From: Saprospiraceae bacterium UBA2365
Lineage (GTDB): Bacteria; Bacteroidota; Bacteroidia; Chitinophagales; Saprospiraceae
Assembly: GCA_002344345.1 (NCBI GenBank)
Contig: DDTL01000115.1
Coordinates: 11,251-75,250, forward strand
Direction of reading: 5' to 3'
Length of the DNA stretch: 64,000 bases
The position numbers were made by a program, and so were the translations under genes. Below the pieces are notes generated by a model. It was given only the letters and a program-made list of their open reading frames with translations. It had not been told where the DNA came from and did no database searches. This document shows, one piece after another, positions 37,164 to 46,163 of this stretch. Within the stretch, counting starts at the first letter, position 1; each line of letters opens with the position of its first letter.

Positions 37164-38612
37164 ATGAAAAATATATTACTTAAAACCATTTTTTATTCCG
37201 GACTTTTTATGTTATTGTGGTCCTGTACTCCAAAAACTATCGTACCATTGGCAGAAAAAAAACCGGTTGAGGTAGTACCTTTGGAAGATCCTCCACAAAG
37301 ATTGACACCTTGCAGGACTTTTGATGATCTTTCCAATGGAGAAGACATTATGACCGCATTTGTACTATACAGGGATCAATTGAAACTTAAAAATTATGAT
37401 GAAGCTTATAAGCTCTGGAAAATAGCGATGCACACAGCACCTGGCTCCAATGGGAGGGTTCAGTACCATTTTGATGATGGAGTGACATTGTTTAATCATT
37501 TTTTCTCAAAAGCTCAAACCGAAGAAGAAAAAAAACAATGGGTTGATTCAATTAGCTGGCTTTATGAAAAGCGTATGGAATGTTTTGGAGATGAAGCATA
37601 TTTATATGGAAGAAAAGCCTTCGATTTTTACTATTATTATAAAAATTATATTCCGCAAGATTCTATTTATCATTGGTTTAAAAAAGCCATTGACGGAAAA
37701 AAAGAAAAGACGGATTATTTTGTAGTGAATCCATTTGTTAAAATACTTTGGGACAAGTTTACAGATGGCTCAATAAATCAGGAAGAAGCATCCCATTATG
37801 CCAATGAATTGCTGTCCATATTGGACTACGGTCCAAAGAATTGCAAAGATACAGAATGTCAGGCCTGGGAGATCATCAATGAATATGCACCCAAATTGTT
37901 GGCCAATTTTGAAGGAGTTCAGGACTTTTATGCCTGTGAATATTATATCAGCAAGTATTACAGGCAATACCAGGAAAACCCTGAAGATTGTGAGAATGTA
38001 AATTTAAGTTACAGGAAGATAAGGTCCGGAAATTGTCCTGAAGAAATGCCTGAAGTTAAAGAACTTAAAGGCATCGTCAGTACTCGTTGTTATGTAGCAC
38101 CACCTGATCCGGGGCCGCTCAGAAGAGCATTTGATGCTTACAATGCAGGTAAATTCAGGGAAGCCATCAATAATTTCAAAGAGTTTATCAATACATCGGA
38201 TGACACCGATCAAAAGGCAAAATATACCCTTGTGATCGCAAAGATCTATTACGCAGAAATGGTCAATTACCCTGAGGCCCGGCGGTATGCATTGGCAGCA
38301 GCTGGATTGAAATCAGGTTGGGGAGAGCCATACATGCTCATAGGAAAGTTATATGCTTCCAGTGGTCCTTTATGTGGCCCGGGAAGAGGTTGGGACAGTC
38401 AGATCGTAACCTGGGCTGCTGTGGATAAGTTCATTTATGCAAAATCCATCGATTCATCTGTTGCCCCGGAGGCAAATAAGCTGATTGCTGAATACAATCG
38501 GTATATGCCATCCAAAGAAGATATATTTTCCAGATTGCTCAAGGAAGGAGACAAATACCGAATTCCATGCTGGATCCAGGAAGATACTGTGATCCGTGCT
38601 GCACCAAAATAA
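37164..38612 (+). CDS. TPR lipoprotein (paralogue 2)
   Basis: 482 residues from ATG 37164; the frame opens at a TTG nine codons earlier. Lipobox LLWSC at about residue 20, so a lipoprotein, unlike its paralogue upstream, which has an ordinary signal peptide. Shared segments: YRDQLKLKNYDEAYKLWKIA, GSNGRVQYHFDDGVTLFNHF, and the end GWGEPYMLIGKLYASSGPLC...CWIQEDTV. The two genes probably arose by tandem duplication and are now separated by a terminator and a family 1 repeat, each with its own promoter. Function unknown. Confidence 0.8.
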   Translation: MKNILLKTIFYSGLFMLLWSCTPKTIVPLAEKKPVEVVPLEDPPQRLTPCRTFDDLSNGEDIMTAFVLYRDQLKLKNYDEAYKLWKIAMHTAPGSNGRVQYHFDDGVTLFNHFFSKAQTEEEKKQWVDSISWLYEKRMECFGDEAYLYGRKAFDFYYYYKNYIPQDSIYHWFKKAIDGKKEKTDYFVVNPFVKILWDKFTDGSINQEEASHYANELLSILDYGPKNCKDTECQAWEIINEYAPKLLANFEGVQDFYACEYYISKYYRQYQENPEDCENVNLSYRKIRSGNCPEEMPEVKELKGIVSTRCYVAPPDPGPLRRAFDAYNAGKFREAINNFKEFINTSDDTDQKAKYTLVIAKIYYAEMVNYPEARRYALAAAGLKSGWGEPYMLIGKLYASSGPLCGPGRGWDSQIVTWAAVDKFIYAKSIDSSVAPEANKLIAEYNRYMPSKEDIFSRLLKEGDKYRIPCWIQEDTVIRAAPK

Positions 38613-38690
38613 TATAGTGCCCTCTAAAGGATATCTGGCGCTTAGGAACCAAAAATTACCGACATATTGTTCGTTTGAGATGTTGGTTAA

Positions 38691-38868
38691 ACGTAGTTAT
38701 TCAGCTGGTTAGATATTTAGGCTGATAGCCTTTTAGCCTCTTGGGACTGAGCGAGTACATGGAGTAAAATACACCTGATTTGTTCTGGAATCAGTTGTTT
38801 TAACCATTAGTATAAATCGTTAGCTGATAGAATTAAGACTAAAAGACTATTGAGCTAAACAATTACGG
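38691..38868 (+). repeat. Family 2 intergenic repeat, complete copy
   Basis: CGTAGTTATTCAGCTGGTTA start, CTCTTGGGACTGAGCGAGTA, TTTGTTCTGGAATCAG centre and AAGACTATTGAGCTAAACAA end. Sits 78 bp past the second TPR gene. Confidence 0.75.
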
Positions 38869-39001
38869 TTAAACTAAATTTCCGAGCTGACTTCCCGTAA
38901 AGCGCCTTATTTTTGGACTTTTGCCCAAAAAACATTGTGTCTTAAAAATTGAATCCATGTATTTTTTGGCGGAACTTTGAGGAATTTTAATCTTAAAATT
39001 A

Positions 39002-39160
39002 AGCCACACAGAATATTTACCCCGTAAGATGTAAATCCAACGGGATTGAACCCCCATACGGGCAGGCAAGGATTAACGAATTATGATTACAGATACATTG
39101 GTCTTCTTAAATCAAAAATCGTTGATCAGAGCCTGCCCGTATGGGCCTGTTCGTATGGGA
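39002..39160. repeat. Family 3 repeat with inverted GC-rich arms
   Basis: Core AAGCCACACAGAATATTTAC then CCCGTAAGATG and CGGGATTGAACCCCC matches 45415-45472. Perfect 15-bp inverted arms CCCATACGGGCAGGC (39053-39067) and GCCTGCCCGTATGGG (39131-39145), built from a 14-bp unit also found tandemly at 45559. Confidence 0.65.
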
Positions 39161-39252
39161 GGAGGATTATTAAATCAATTTCTTCTTTGGTTCTGGCTTG
39201 TCCAGGTCAAATGGCCAGGTGAACATCTGTAAATGGAGATCAGGAAAAGTGA

Positions 39253-39903
39253 TTATTCCTGTATTTTCGGACCAAACATGAGATCACCGGCATCCCCAAG
39301 GCCTGGGACGATGTATGATTTTGCTGTCAATTCTTCGTCAATCACACCTGTCCAGATCTCAACCTGTGGGAATTCACGTCTCATATAATCGATTCCGTAT
39401 CTGGAAGTAATGATGGTTGCAAGATGAATTTTTTTCGGCATGCCTTCAGTTTCAAGAAAATTGAGGACTTTAGCAGCTGAAGCGCCGGTGGCCAGCATTG
39501 GATCCGCCAATATGAGGACTGCGTTTTCCAGTTCAGGACAGGTAGCATACCCCATTTTAATTTCAAAACTTCCGTCTTTGTGGTGTTTGCGGTAAGCAGA
39601 AAAAAATGCATTGCCTGCATGATCAAAAATTCTCAGAATACCCTGATGGAATGGAATACCGGCTCGCAAAACAGAACCAACAACCAAATTTCCCACCGGA
39701 AGTGAAACGGTAGCTTCACCCAATGGCGTTTCCACTTTTTTAGGAGCATAATCCATGGTTTTACTGATCTCAAAGGCCATGAGTTCGCCCAGCCTTTCGA
39801 TATTCAGCCTGAACCGTAGTCTGTCCTTCTGAATGTCCTTATGTCTCAGTTCGTAAATGTACTGGTTGATTATGCTGTTTTTTTCAGAAAGGATATGCAC
39901 CAT
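39253..39903 (-). CDS. upp: Uracil phosphoribosyltransferase
   Basis: 216 residues. Salvages uracil to UMP using PRPP in the cytoplasm. Type I phosphoribosyltransferase signature with the PRPP loop AVLILADPMLATGASAAKVL (about 125-145), VVGSVLRAGIPFHQGILRIF near residue 75, and the uracil-binding C-terminus SYIVPGLGDAGDLMFG. Length is normal. ATG 39903 matches the family start (MVHILSEKNSIIN). TACCTTTG on the minus strand at 39937-39930 is a likely -7 box 27 bp upstream. Confidence 0.96.
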   Translation of the reverse strand: MVHILSEKNSIINQYIYELRHKDIQKDRLRFRLNIERLGELMAFEISKTMDYAPKKVETPLGEATVSLPVGNLVVGSVLRAGIPFHQGILRIFDHAGNAFFSAYRKHHKDGSFEIKMGYATCPELENAVLILADPMLATGASAAKVLNFLETEGMPKKIHLATIITSRYGIDYMRREFPQVEIWTGVIDEELTAKSYIVPGLGDAGDLMFGPKIQE

Positions 39904-39929
39904 AACATGACATTTTAAGGATTGAGCAA

Positions 39930-39937
39930 CAAAGGTA
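39930..39937 (-). promoter_or_regulatory. Probable -7 box of upp
   Basis: Minus-strand TACCTTTG, identical to the -7 boxes of gyrB and rplU. No clear -33 TTG. Confidence 0.45.
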
Positions 39938-39994
39938 GGTAAAAAAAATTATAACGGGACTTCAGATATCCAGTTCAGTACTTAACAAAATGTA

Positions 39995-40165
39995 GTGGAC
40001 TTGAGTAAATCACAGAAATGGGCAGGTATTGGAGGAAATTATATTTATTTTAAGTACTCCGACAAAAAAGGCCTATTTATTGATCTCAAAAAATACTTTA
40101 AAGTAACTCCAATTGCTTTTGTTAATGATGAGGTATATACTAAACAGAACTCAGGAATTTTTTGA
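39995..40165 (+). pseudogene. Possible short gene or gene remnant
   Basis: A 56-codon frame opening at GTG 39995, closed by TGA 40163-40165. The translation has a protein-like pattern (QKWAGIGGNYIYFKYSDKKG, then LFIDLKKYFKVTPIAFVNDE) with no recognised family and no ATG. It lies opposite to its neighbours (upp and rpmA). Probably a decayed fragment; could be a genuine small protein. Confidence 0.2.
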
Positions 40166-40256
40166 GGAAATGCCCTGTACTTGCAGAAGTATGGCCTGAC
40201 AAAGGACATGATCCGAAAAAAAATGCCTGTTAGATCATAACAGACTCATTGAATGT

Positions 40257-40292
40257 AAAAAGGAACTGAACTAAGGCTCAATTCCTTTTTAA
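40257..40292 (-). terminator. Terminator of the rplU-rpmA transcript
   Basis: AAAAAGGAA (40257-40265) pairs with TTCCTTTTT (40282-40290). On the minus strand the second arm becomes a T-rich tail, 50 bp past the rpmA stop. Confidence 0.6.
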
Positions 40293-40340
40293 TATGGATA
40301 GCAAATGAATTTACTATCGCCTATGTCAAACTCTGATTTC

Positions 40341-40694
40341 CTATTCTTCTTCAGATGCCTCAACAGTAGGGGCAGGAGCAGATTGCCTCACAGGTGCTTC
40401 ATCCGTCATGACATCATCACCGAACTCGATGAATTCAGGAATAAGCGGAGTAATTGCCACGTAGGTTTTTCTCTTTCTTCCGATGTAAAAATCCACGATT
40501 CCGTCAACACCTGCGTGAAGTGTGAAATCTTTACTCATGTATACATGCTCTCCGGCATGGAATTTCGTGCCTCTTTGCCTCACTATAATATTACCCGCAG
40601 AAGCATATTGACCACCGAACAATTTCACCCCCAGACGTTTACTTTTACTGTCCCGTCCGTTGTCTGAACTACCAACACCTTTTTTATGTGCCAT
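40341..40694 (-). CDS. rpmA: 50S ribosomal protein L27
   Basis: 117 residues. The conserved L27 core MAHKKGVGSSDNGRDSKSKR, LGVKLFGGQYASAGNIIVRQ, RGTKFHAGEHVYMSKDFTLH occupies the first ~85 residues; a polar, acidic tail (APAPTVEASEEE) extends it beyond the usual ~85-95. The N-terminus, which reaches the peptidyl transferase centre, starts directly with the mature MAHKKG form, so no cleavage extension as in Firmicutes. Lies 25 bp after rplU in the standard order. Confidence 0.97.
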   Translation of the reverse strand: MAHKKGVGSSDNGRDSKSKRLGVKLFGGQYASAGNIIVRQRGTKFHAGEHVYMSKDFTLHAGVDGIVDFYIGRKRKTYVAITPLIPEFIEFGDDVMTDEAPVRQSAPAPTVEASEEE

Positions 40695-40719
40695 TTTTTA
40701 CTCTTTTTTAGTTAAACAA

Positions 40720-41040
40720 TTATGCTTTGACTGCGTCAATTTTTATCCTGGTAAAATACTGGCGGTGACCATTTTTTACCCTGTAACCTTTTCTCCGTTT
40801 CTTTTTGAAAACGACAACTTTATCTCCCTTTACATGATCCAATACAGTAGCACTTACTGTTGCAGCCTTGACCAACGGGGTTCCAACAACTGTTTTTCCC
40901 TCGTTCTCAACTAAAAAAATCTTATCAAAAGAGATATTATCGCCTTTACTGGCGTTCAACCGGTGGACATAGATCTCCTGACCTGATGTCACTTTAAATT
41001 GCTGACCGGCAATTTCTACTATTACAAACATCTCGTTCAT
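40720..41040 (-). CDS. rplU: 50S ribosomal protein L21
   Basis: 106 residues from ATG 41040 (MNEMFVIVEIAGQQFKVTSG); ATG 41031 is an equally plausible start and closer to the usual length of 103. L21 signatures: AIVE-like start, VGTPLVKAATVSATVLDHVK, and the basic end KKKRRKGYRVKNGHRQYFTR. Binds 23S rRNA in the large subunit. First gene of the rplU-rpmA operon, with a clear promoter just upstream. Confidence 0.97.
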   Translation of the reverse strand: MNEMFVIVEIAGQQFKVTSGQEIYVHRLNASKGDNISFDKIFLVENEGKTVVGTPLVKAATVSATVLDHVKGDKVVVFKKKRRKGYRVKNGHRQYFTRIKIDAVKA

Positions 41041-41065
41041 TTTATTGTTAAAAAAAATTGGAAGG

Positions 41066-41095
41066 CAAAGGTAAATCAAAATTTATGATTTACAA
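41066..41095 (-). promoter_or_regulatory. Promoter of rplU-rpmA
   Basis: Minus-strand TACCTTTG (41073-41066) with TTG (41095-41093) 19 bp before it; matches the TTG-N19/20-TAnnTTTG pattern. Confidence 0.7.
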
Positions 41096-41288
41096 TTGAT
41101 TGCAGGAAAAATTTCCGGTAAAATGCATTTTTCCAATAATCTTTCCCAAAAATCGTTACATTTTGTCACTTTTTATCCCAAAGCGATCTTTCAGATAGTC
41201 AAAAGGACAGATTTATAGCAAAATTATTCAAAAAGTTTTCGTATTTTTAATCAATGGCTTATTTTTGAAATAATAAAACTTTTACCCT

Positions 41289-41975
41289 ATGCAAAATCAA
41301 ACTATAAGAATGTGGGCTGAGGACGATCGTCCCAGAGAAAAAATGATGCTTAAAGGAGAGCGTGCGCTGTCCAATGCTGAATTGATCGCGATTTTGATCG
41401 GTTCAGGATCTCAGGAAGAATCTGCAGTTGAACTGTCCATGCGGATTTTAAAAGTTAAGGAAAACGATTTGTCGGCAGTTGCAAAAATGACCATCAAGGA
41501 ACTGATGCAATTCAAAGGAATTGGTTCGGTTAAAGCCATTACGATCAAAGCTGCACTTGAACTTGGCAAACGGAGACAATTGGCAGTAGCAGAGAAAAAA
41601 AAATCGATCACGAGCAGTGCAGATGCCTTTGAATTGATTGCTCCATTCATACAGGATAAGAAAACAGAGGAATTCTGGATCATGATCCTCAACCGTCGCA
41701 ACCAGGTAATTGAAACCAGAAAAATCAGTTCGGGCGGCGTAAATCATACGGCTGTTGACCCAAAAGTCCTCTTCAAAATAGTGTTGGAGTACCTGGGATC
41801 ATTGGTAATCATGGTCCACAATCATCCTTCCGGGAATCTGAAACCCAGTCAGACGGATCTTGATCTGACAAAAAAGATGGTTCAGGCCGGACTATTGCTG
41901 GACATCGATGTGATTGATCATCTGATCATCACGGATCATGGTTATTTTAGTTTCAAGGATGCCGGTGCGATGTGA
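41289..41975 (+). CDS. radC: RadC family JAMM-domain protein
   Basis: 228 residues. N-terminal helix-hairpin-helix region (RPREKMMLKGERALSNAEL, FKGIGSVKAITIKAALELG) and C-terminal MPN/JAMM metalloprotease-like domain with the metal motif HNHPSGNLKPSQTD (about 177-190). Historically linked to DNA repair, but the biochemical role of RadC is not settled. Length is normal. A -7-like box TATTTTTG sits at 41260-41267. Convergent, with a 32-bp gap, to the T9SS repeat protein gene. Confidence 0.94.
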   Translation: MQNQTIRMWAEDDRPREKMMLKGERALSNAELIAILIGSGSQEESAVELSMRILKVKENDLSAVAKMTIKELMQFKGIGSVKAITIKAALELGKRRQLAVAEKKKSITSSADAFELIAPFIQDKKTEEFWIMILNRRNQVIETRKISSGGVNHTAVDPKVLFKIVLEYLGSLVIMVHNHPSGNLKPSQTDLDLTKKMVQAGLLLDIDVIDHLIITDHGYFSFKDAGAM

Positions 41976-42007
41976 ATGGACACCCATGGTTGCAAAGTAA
42001 CTGATTT

Positions 42008-43684
42008 TTATAATTTTACCAATTTGTGGGTTGCCACTCCTTCAATTGTTTCTATTCGAAGCATATACATGCCAGGTGACAGGTGACTGATGTCGATTTG
42101 CTCTGACGGAAACGCCGTAAGAACGAAATTTCCGGTTGCATTAAATAAATCAACTTTCCCTCCAACAAAATTTTTAATAAAAACAGTATTTTTTGTTGGA
42201 TTTGGATAAAGCACTACCTGATGATCAATCATGGCATTTTCAGATTGGGACAGAGTATTATCTGAATAGAAATATTTAATTTTTTGAGTTTTTCGCCATT
42301 GTTCATTCAAAATATCCCATTTAAATGCCAATTCTTCATTTTTTTTGTTTTGAGCATCATAAGTGTAAGTACTTCTGGAATCCGGGTACCATTGCTCTCC
42401 GAAATACCTGAAATAAATCTTTTCTGATTTGAGTTCAAACTCATTGTAATTATATATTGATTTTTCTTCAGGTATCCATTCCCCCGATAAAGGATAATAC
42501 TTCAAAAGGATATTTTCTATTATTTTATGATTATGGTTAAACTTTTTTTCAACTTTTAAATAAGGCACCCAATCCTCGATCAAAGTATCCCAATGGTAAA
42601 AAATCAGATCAACAAGATTGACCTGATTTTCATAAATGCCCACAACTTTCTCAGAGCCAATCCATTTTTTGGAATTTTTGTTCCAATAAAAATAAAGTCT
42701 TTCTTGCCTGTCGGATTCCTCAATATTTTGGAATAGTGAGTAAAAGAGCCAATTATTCCATTCCTCACTCCACTTAAATGCCAGTATTTCTGAAATATTG
42801 TCGCCATTATAACTGTACTGCTCTCTGTACAATTCCGTCCATCCTGAAACCAATGTATCCCATGTAAATTTTACAAGCTCTGTTTTCCTACCCATAGCAT
42901 CCCATGCATAGCTTTCTCTCCTGGTGCCAATCCAATTGAAAGATATTGTATCCAATCGATGTGTGCATAATTCGATTGGCAAACTCTGAGAATTATATTT
43001 GTGAGTTGCCTTTTCAGTTAATAACCAATTATCAATAGTATCATTCCATCCAAACGAATTAACTGATATCAGATTTCCTTTCTCATCATAAGTATAAACA
43101 GACTTAGATTTATTACTCCAGGAAGATATCGAATTATCCCACAAATGAGACAAGTGTGTAATAATTAGATTTTCTGTTGAATACAAATTAATATATTTAC
43201 TTATTGGTATCCATACACCTGATACCTCATCCCATCCAAGCTGTATAAACTCAATTGTATTACCCTGACTGTCAAAAATACTTATTTTATTGCCCAATCC
43301 TTTCCAACGCTTATTATTCGAATTCCATTCATATTTGGCTATACCTGACCGATTCAGATATTCATCATATATATATTCAGTTTTCCCGAAATTTTCCCAA
43401 TATTGATCAGCTTCTATCCATTTATAGATAACTGTTGAATCCATCAATGCCAATGATTTCATTTCACTGTAAAAATCATCTTTTTTAACATTGTCAGATT
43501 CATCAATTATCTTGTGATCCGGGTTAAAATATAAGCCATTCATGAGTTTAAAAGTGTCCTGTCCTTGTGGAAAATGAAGAACGCTATTTTCAGGAAAACT
43601 TAATAATTGGCTACCAAGTACCTGGGATTTTAAAGAATTAACTGTAAAAGTTGTAAAGGCTAATAAAAAAATCAACTTATTCAT
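42008..43684 (-). CDS. Secreted Trp-rich repeat protein with T9SS tail (paralogue 1)
   Basis: 558 residues from ATG 43684 (MNKLIFLLAFTTFTVN signal peptide); an ATG eight codons upstream is possible. The body (about 90-480) is a tandem array of ~40-residue units with pattern Y-x-Y-D-x2-G-N...W-(N/D)-x5-W, e.g. KSVYTYDEKGNLISVNSFGW followed by NDTIDNWLL. Such units recall YD-type repeats and probably form an extended beta structure. C-terminal type A T9SS sorting domain: VVLYPNPTKNTVFIKNF, GMYMLRIETIEG, THKLVKL. Surface-attached or released; function unknown. Next to a paralogue in the same orientation. Confidence 0.8.
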   Translation of the reverse strand: MNKLIFLLAFTTFTVNSLKSQVLGSQLLSFPENSVLHFPQGQDTFKLMNGLYFNPDHKIIDESDNVKKDDFYSEMKSLALMDSTVIYKWIEADQYWENFGKTEYIYDEYLNRSGIAKYEWNSNNKRWKGLGNKISIFDSQGNTIEFIQLGWDEVSGVWIPISKYINLYSTENLIITHLSHLWDNSISSWSNKSKSVYTYDEKGNLISVNSFGWNDTIDNWLLTEKATHKYNSQSLPIELCTHRLDTISFNWIGTRRESYAWDAMGRKTELVKFTWDTLVSGWTELYREQYSYNGDNISEILAFKWSEEWNNWLFYSLFQNIEESDRQERLYFYWNKNSKKWIGSEKVVGIYENQVNLVDLIFYHWDTLIEDWVPYLKVEKKFNHNHKIIENILLKYYPLSGEWIPEEKSIYNYNEFELKSEKIYFRYFGEQWYPDSRSTYTYDAQNKKNEELAFKWDILNEQWRKTQKIKYFYSDNTLSQSENAMIDHQVVLYPNPTKNTVFIKNFVGGKVDLFNATGNFVLTAFPSEQIDISHLSPGMYMLRIETIEGVATHKLVKL

Positions 43685-43836
43685 AATGTTAGGTTTAGAA
43701 ATGGTCAAATAATAACTGCGTTCCCAATTAATTTTCCATTCAATTTAAAAAAAATGAAATGGAGAGACTAAAATGAAACTCTTTTAAGCTTTTAAAAGCC
43801 CAATAAAACTACAAAATCGAAAAACTTAAATCAATC

Positions 43837-45234
43837 CTAAATTTTCAGGAATTTCCCAACCTGTGTCCTGCCTTCAAATATTCCATAAATTATATAACAT
43901 CCTGCCGGCAAATCTCTGACGTCCAAAGCTTGATCGAAATAGCCCGTAAAAACCATTTGCCCCGTAATATCTTTTATGGTAATCAGTAAACGTTCTATTC
44001 CGGCTTTATACAAATAATCGGATGCAGGGTTTGGGTAAAATGCTACAATATTTTCATGATCTTTTACATGATCCACATTTACCTCTTCCGAACCATAATA
44101 ATGCACCAATCTATTGATACCTTCCCATTGCTGCTGATTTTCTCTCCACCGGTAACTGATATATTCTATTACATTTCCTATTTCATCATAAAAATAATCG
44201 TATTGATAACCTCCAGTCCATTCATTCTCTCCAAAATCTTTATTGTAACTGATATACCTGGTGATCCGGTCAAGCTCATCATAAGTCAGCTCAATTTTGG
44301 TCAATGCGGGGAAATCCCATGCCTGACTGGTCGTATTCCACTGGTATTCAGTCAACAAATTCAGATGATCAAATGCATCATAATCATATTCCGTTTTGTT
44401 ATAAAAAACCCAGTCTTGCAGCGTCTGATTCCAGAAAGCAGTGATCAGGGTTTCGATCTTTCCTTCCGTTTCAAAAGATTGAATTTGTCTGATTTTCGGG
44501 ATCCAGAGATTCATTGTTGAACTCCATTCCGAATCTGTGATCCATTGTTCACCCAATTGAGGATAATATTCAGTCATTGTTTTATTTTCAAAAACAAATT
44601 GATTCAAACCTGGATCCCAAAGTGACAATATCTGCAATATTTTGTTTTGATGTTCATCATATTCATTGATCAGCTTGCTTCTGGGTACCCAAAGATTATT
44701 TGGCCTATCCCAAAGATATTCTTCCTGAAAGATGATGCTATTGTGAACGTTGTATGTATATACAGATCTTGAAAAAAACACCCAATCAGCGATGTCCTCA
44801 TTCCAGGTGAATCTGTTTCTGTCAGTCACATTCCCAAATGGGTCATAATAAGTGTCCGTTTTGTTAGCTGGTTTCCAGTGGCTCACCAAAGCATCCCACT
44901 TATATCTGATGACCTGGTTTTGTTGTTGGGAATCATTGTAAAAATACACATCCTTTTCTTTAAGATACCATGAGGAAGTATTTACATCCCAACCGTAATA
45001 CCAGGTAGAATCTTTGACTTGTCCAAAGCTGAAAGTCTGTTCGGCTTTCTCAAAAGAAACATACATCCATTCATCAAAATCATCAGATTGCTCCGGGTAC
45101 TGCAATAACTGATCCATGGCATCCACACCTTGGCCTGTATAAGTCTGTGCATTTATCCGATGCAACATGTTCTGAGCATTAAATGTCGCCAGGGAAATCA
45201 TAATAATGCACACTGTAAAAATCCATTTTGACAT
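43837..45234 (-). CDS. Secreted Trp-rich repeat protein with T9SS tail (paralogue 2)
   Basis: 465 residues with a signal peptide (MSKWIFTVCIIMISLATFNAQ region). About eight repeats with the same Y-x-Y-D...W-(N/D)-x5-W plan as the gene downstream, e.g. EYDYDAFDHLNLLTEYQW followed by NTTSQAWDF. Type A T9SS sorting domain at the end: VAFYPNPASDYLYKAGIERL, DLPAGCYIIYGIFEG. CAAAATTA at 45260 (minus-strand TAATTTTG) is a candidate -7 box. The pair probably forms a small duplicated adhesin-like or matrix-protein family; role not known. Confidence 0.8.
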   Translation of the reverse strand: MSKWIFTVCIIMISLATFNAQNMLHRINAQTYTGQGVDAMDQLLQYPEQSDDFDEWMYVSFEKAEQTFSFGQVKDSTWYYGWDVNTSSWYLKEKDVYFYNDSQQQNQVIRYKWDALVSHWKPANKTDTYYDPFGNVTDRNRFTWNEDIADWVFFSRSVYTYNVHNSIIFQEEYLWDRPNNLWVPRSKLINEYDEHQNKILQILSLWDPGLNQFVFENKTMTEYYPQLGEQWITDSEWSSTMNLWIPKIRQIQSFETEGKIETLITAFWNQTLQDWVFYNKTEYDYDAFDHLNLLTEYQWNTTSQAWDFPALTKIELTYDELDRITRYISYNKDFGENEWTGGYQYDYFYDEIGNVIEYISYRWRENQQQWEGINRLVHYYGSEEVNVDHVKDHENIVAFYPNPASDYLYKAGIERLLITIKDITGQMVFTGYFDQALDVRDLPAGCYIIYGIFEGRTQVGKFLKI

Positions 45235-45409
45235 AGCCTTGACTTTAATATTTCAATTCCAAAATTAGCATTTTGTTTAATAATAAGTCTTAAAGGAATA
45301 CATTTCGCTGGATAAATACCTTAATCAATGGCTTTTAATGGAATATTTTTTATTGTCTTAAAATTAAATGGATGGTTATTATGGCCGAATATTAAGAAAA
45401 ATGACTTTA

Positions 45410-45607
45410 GGAATAAAGCCATACAGAATATTTACCTCGTAGGATGAATAACCAACGGGGTCGAACTCCCCAGGATGTTTATTCAAAGGGGCAGACACTG
45501 ATGAAAGATTTTAAAATAGAACACCTGATCTGAAATCGTTCATCTGTGTTTTTTACTTGCCCGTCTGGGCCTGCCCGTCTGGGCCTGCCCGTCTGGGACT
45601 GCCCGTA
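45410..45607. repeat. Family 3 repeat with 14-bp tandem array
   Basis: Core AATAAAGCCATACAGAATAT then TTACCTCGTAGGATG and ACGGGGTCGAACTCCCC matches 39003-39055. From 45559 the unit TGCCCGTCTGGGCC is repeated three times with one variant, followed by a partial fourth. Confidence 0.65.
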
Positions 45608-45711
45608 ACTTAGCTGCTCAGACCTTGTAGAATGGGGTCTTCTGGTCATTAAAATGGATACCATTGATAACACTGATTTTCTTAATGTGCAAACAATTGA
45701 GTTAACAATAA

Positions 45712-45852
45712 TGAGTCTTCTCCGAAAAGTCCAATTTGTTGTTTTTCAATCGTTTTTTGCCCCAACCCCTAAAGGGAAACGATTGAAAACCAACAAATTA
45801 AAAGTCCCCTTTAAGTGAGATTTGGGGGCAAAGACTTTTCGGAGCAGACTCA
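45712..45852 (-). repeat. Family 1 palindromic repeat, copy D (minimal)
   Basis: The smallest copy, 141 bp, with the clearest ends: TGAGTCTTCTCCGAAAAGTC and GACTTTTCGGAGCAGACTCA (18 of 20 pair). Hairpin arms are kept; the CAGTCAGTA units, the CTGATCTTTGACGTCAG loop and the 31-nt module are all missing. Confidence 0.88.
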
Positions 45853-46163
45853 ACAATGGTTTGTTCATTCGGATCATCACATACAATATTATCAAAATGC
45901 AGAAATACCCGGGCTCTTGCCAAATTAACTAAATTGATTAAAAGTGATGAACGGATTCCAGAACATCATCGCTTATTATTTGGTTATCAGTAGATAAAAA
46001 AATTCCAATTTTTAATAAAATGCATGCAAAAGGCCAAAAAAATCATCAAAAAATTTGATTTATTAATCAAAAAAGTATGCTTTTATGAATGCTCTGTGCA
46101 TTTTTTCATTGCTTCGCTTTCAGATCAGGCAAATAACTATTATAAAACATTATTTTTGCAGCC
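45853..46163. other. Intergenic region, little recognised
   Basis: About 310 AT-rich bases. TATTTTTG at 46151-46158 is a possible -7 box 5 bp before the next ATG, which would imply a nearly leaderless message. No gene seen. Confidence 0.35.

Noticed and set aside
45440..45475. GGGGTCGAACTCCCC resembles a tRNA T-arm
   Set aside because: No acceptor stem, D-arm or anticodon arm can be placed around it, and the same core at 39045 also lacks them; it belongs to repeat family 3.
45559..45607. Short direct repeats as a CRISPR array
   Set aside because: Units of 14 bp are contiguous without spacers and there are no cas genes.
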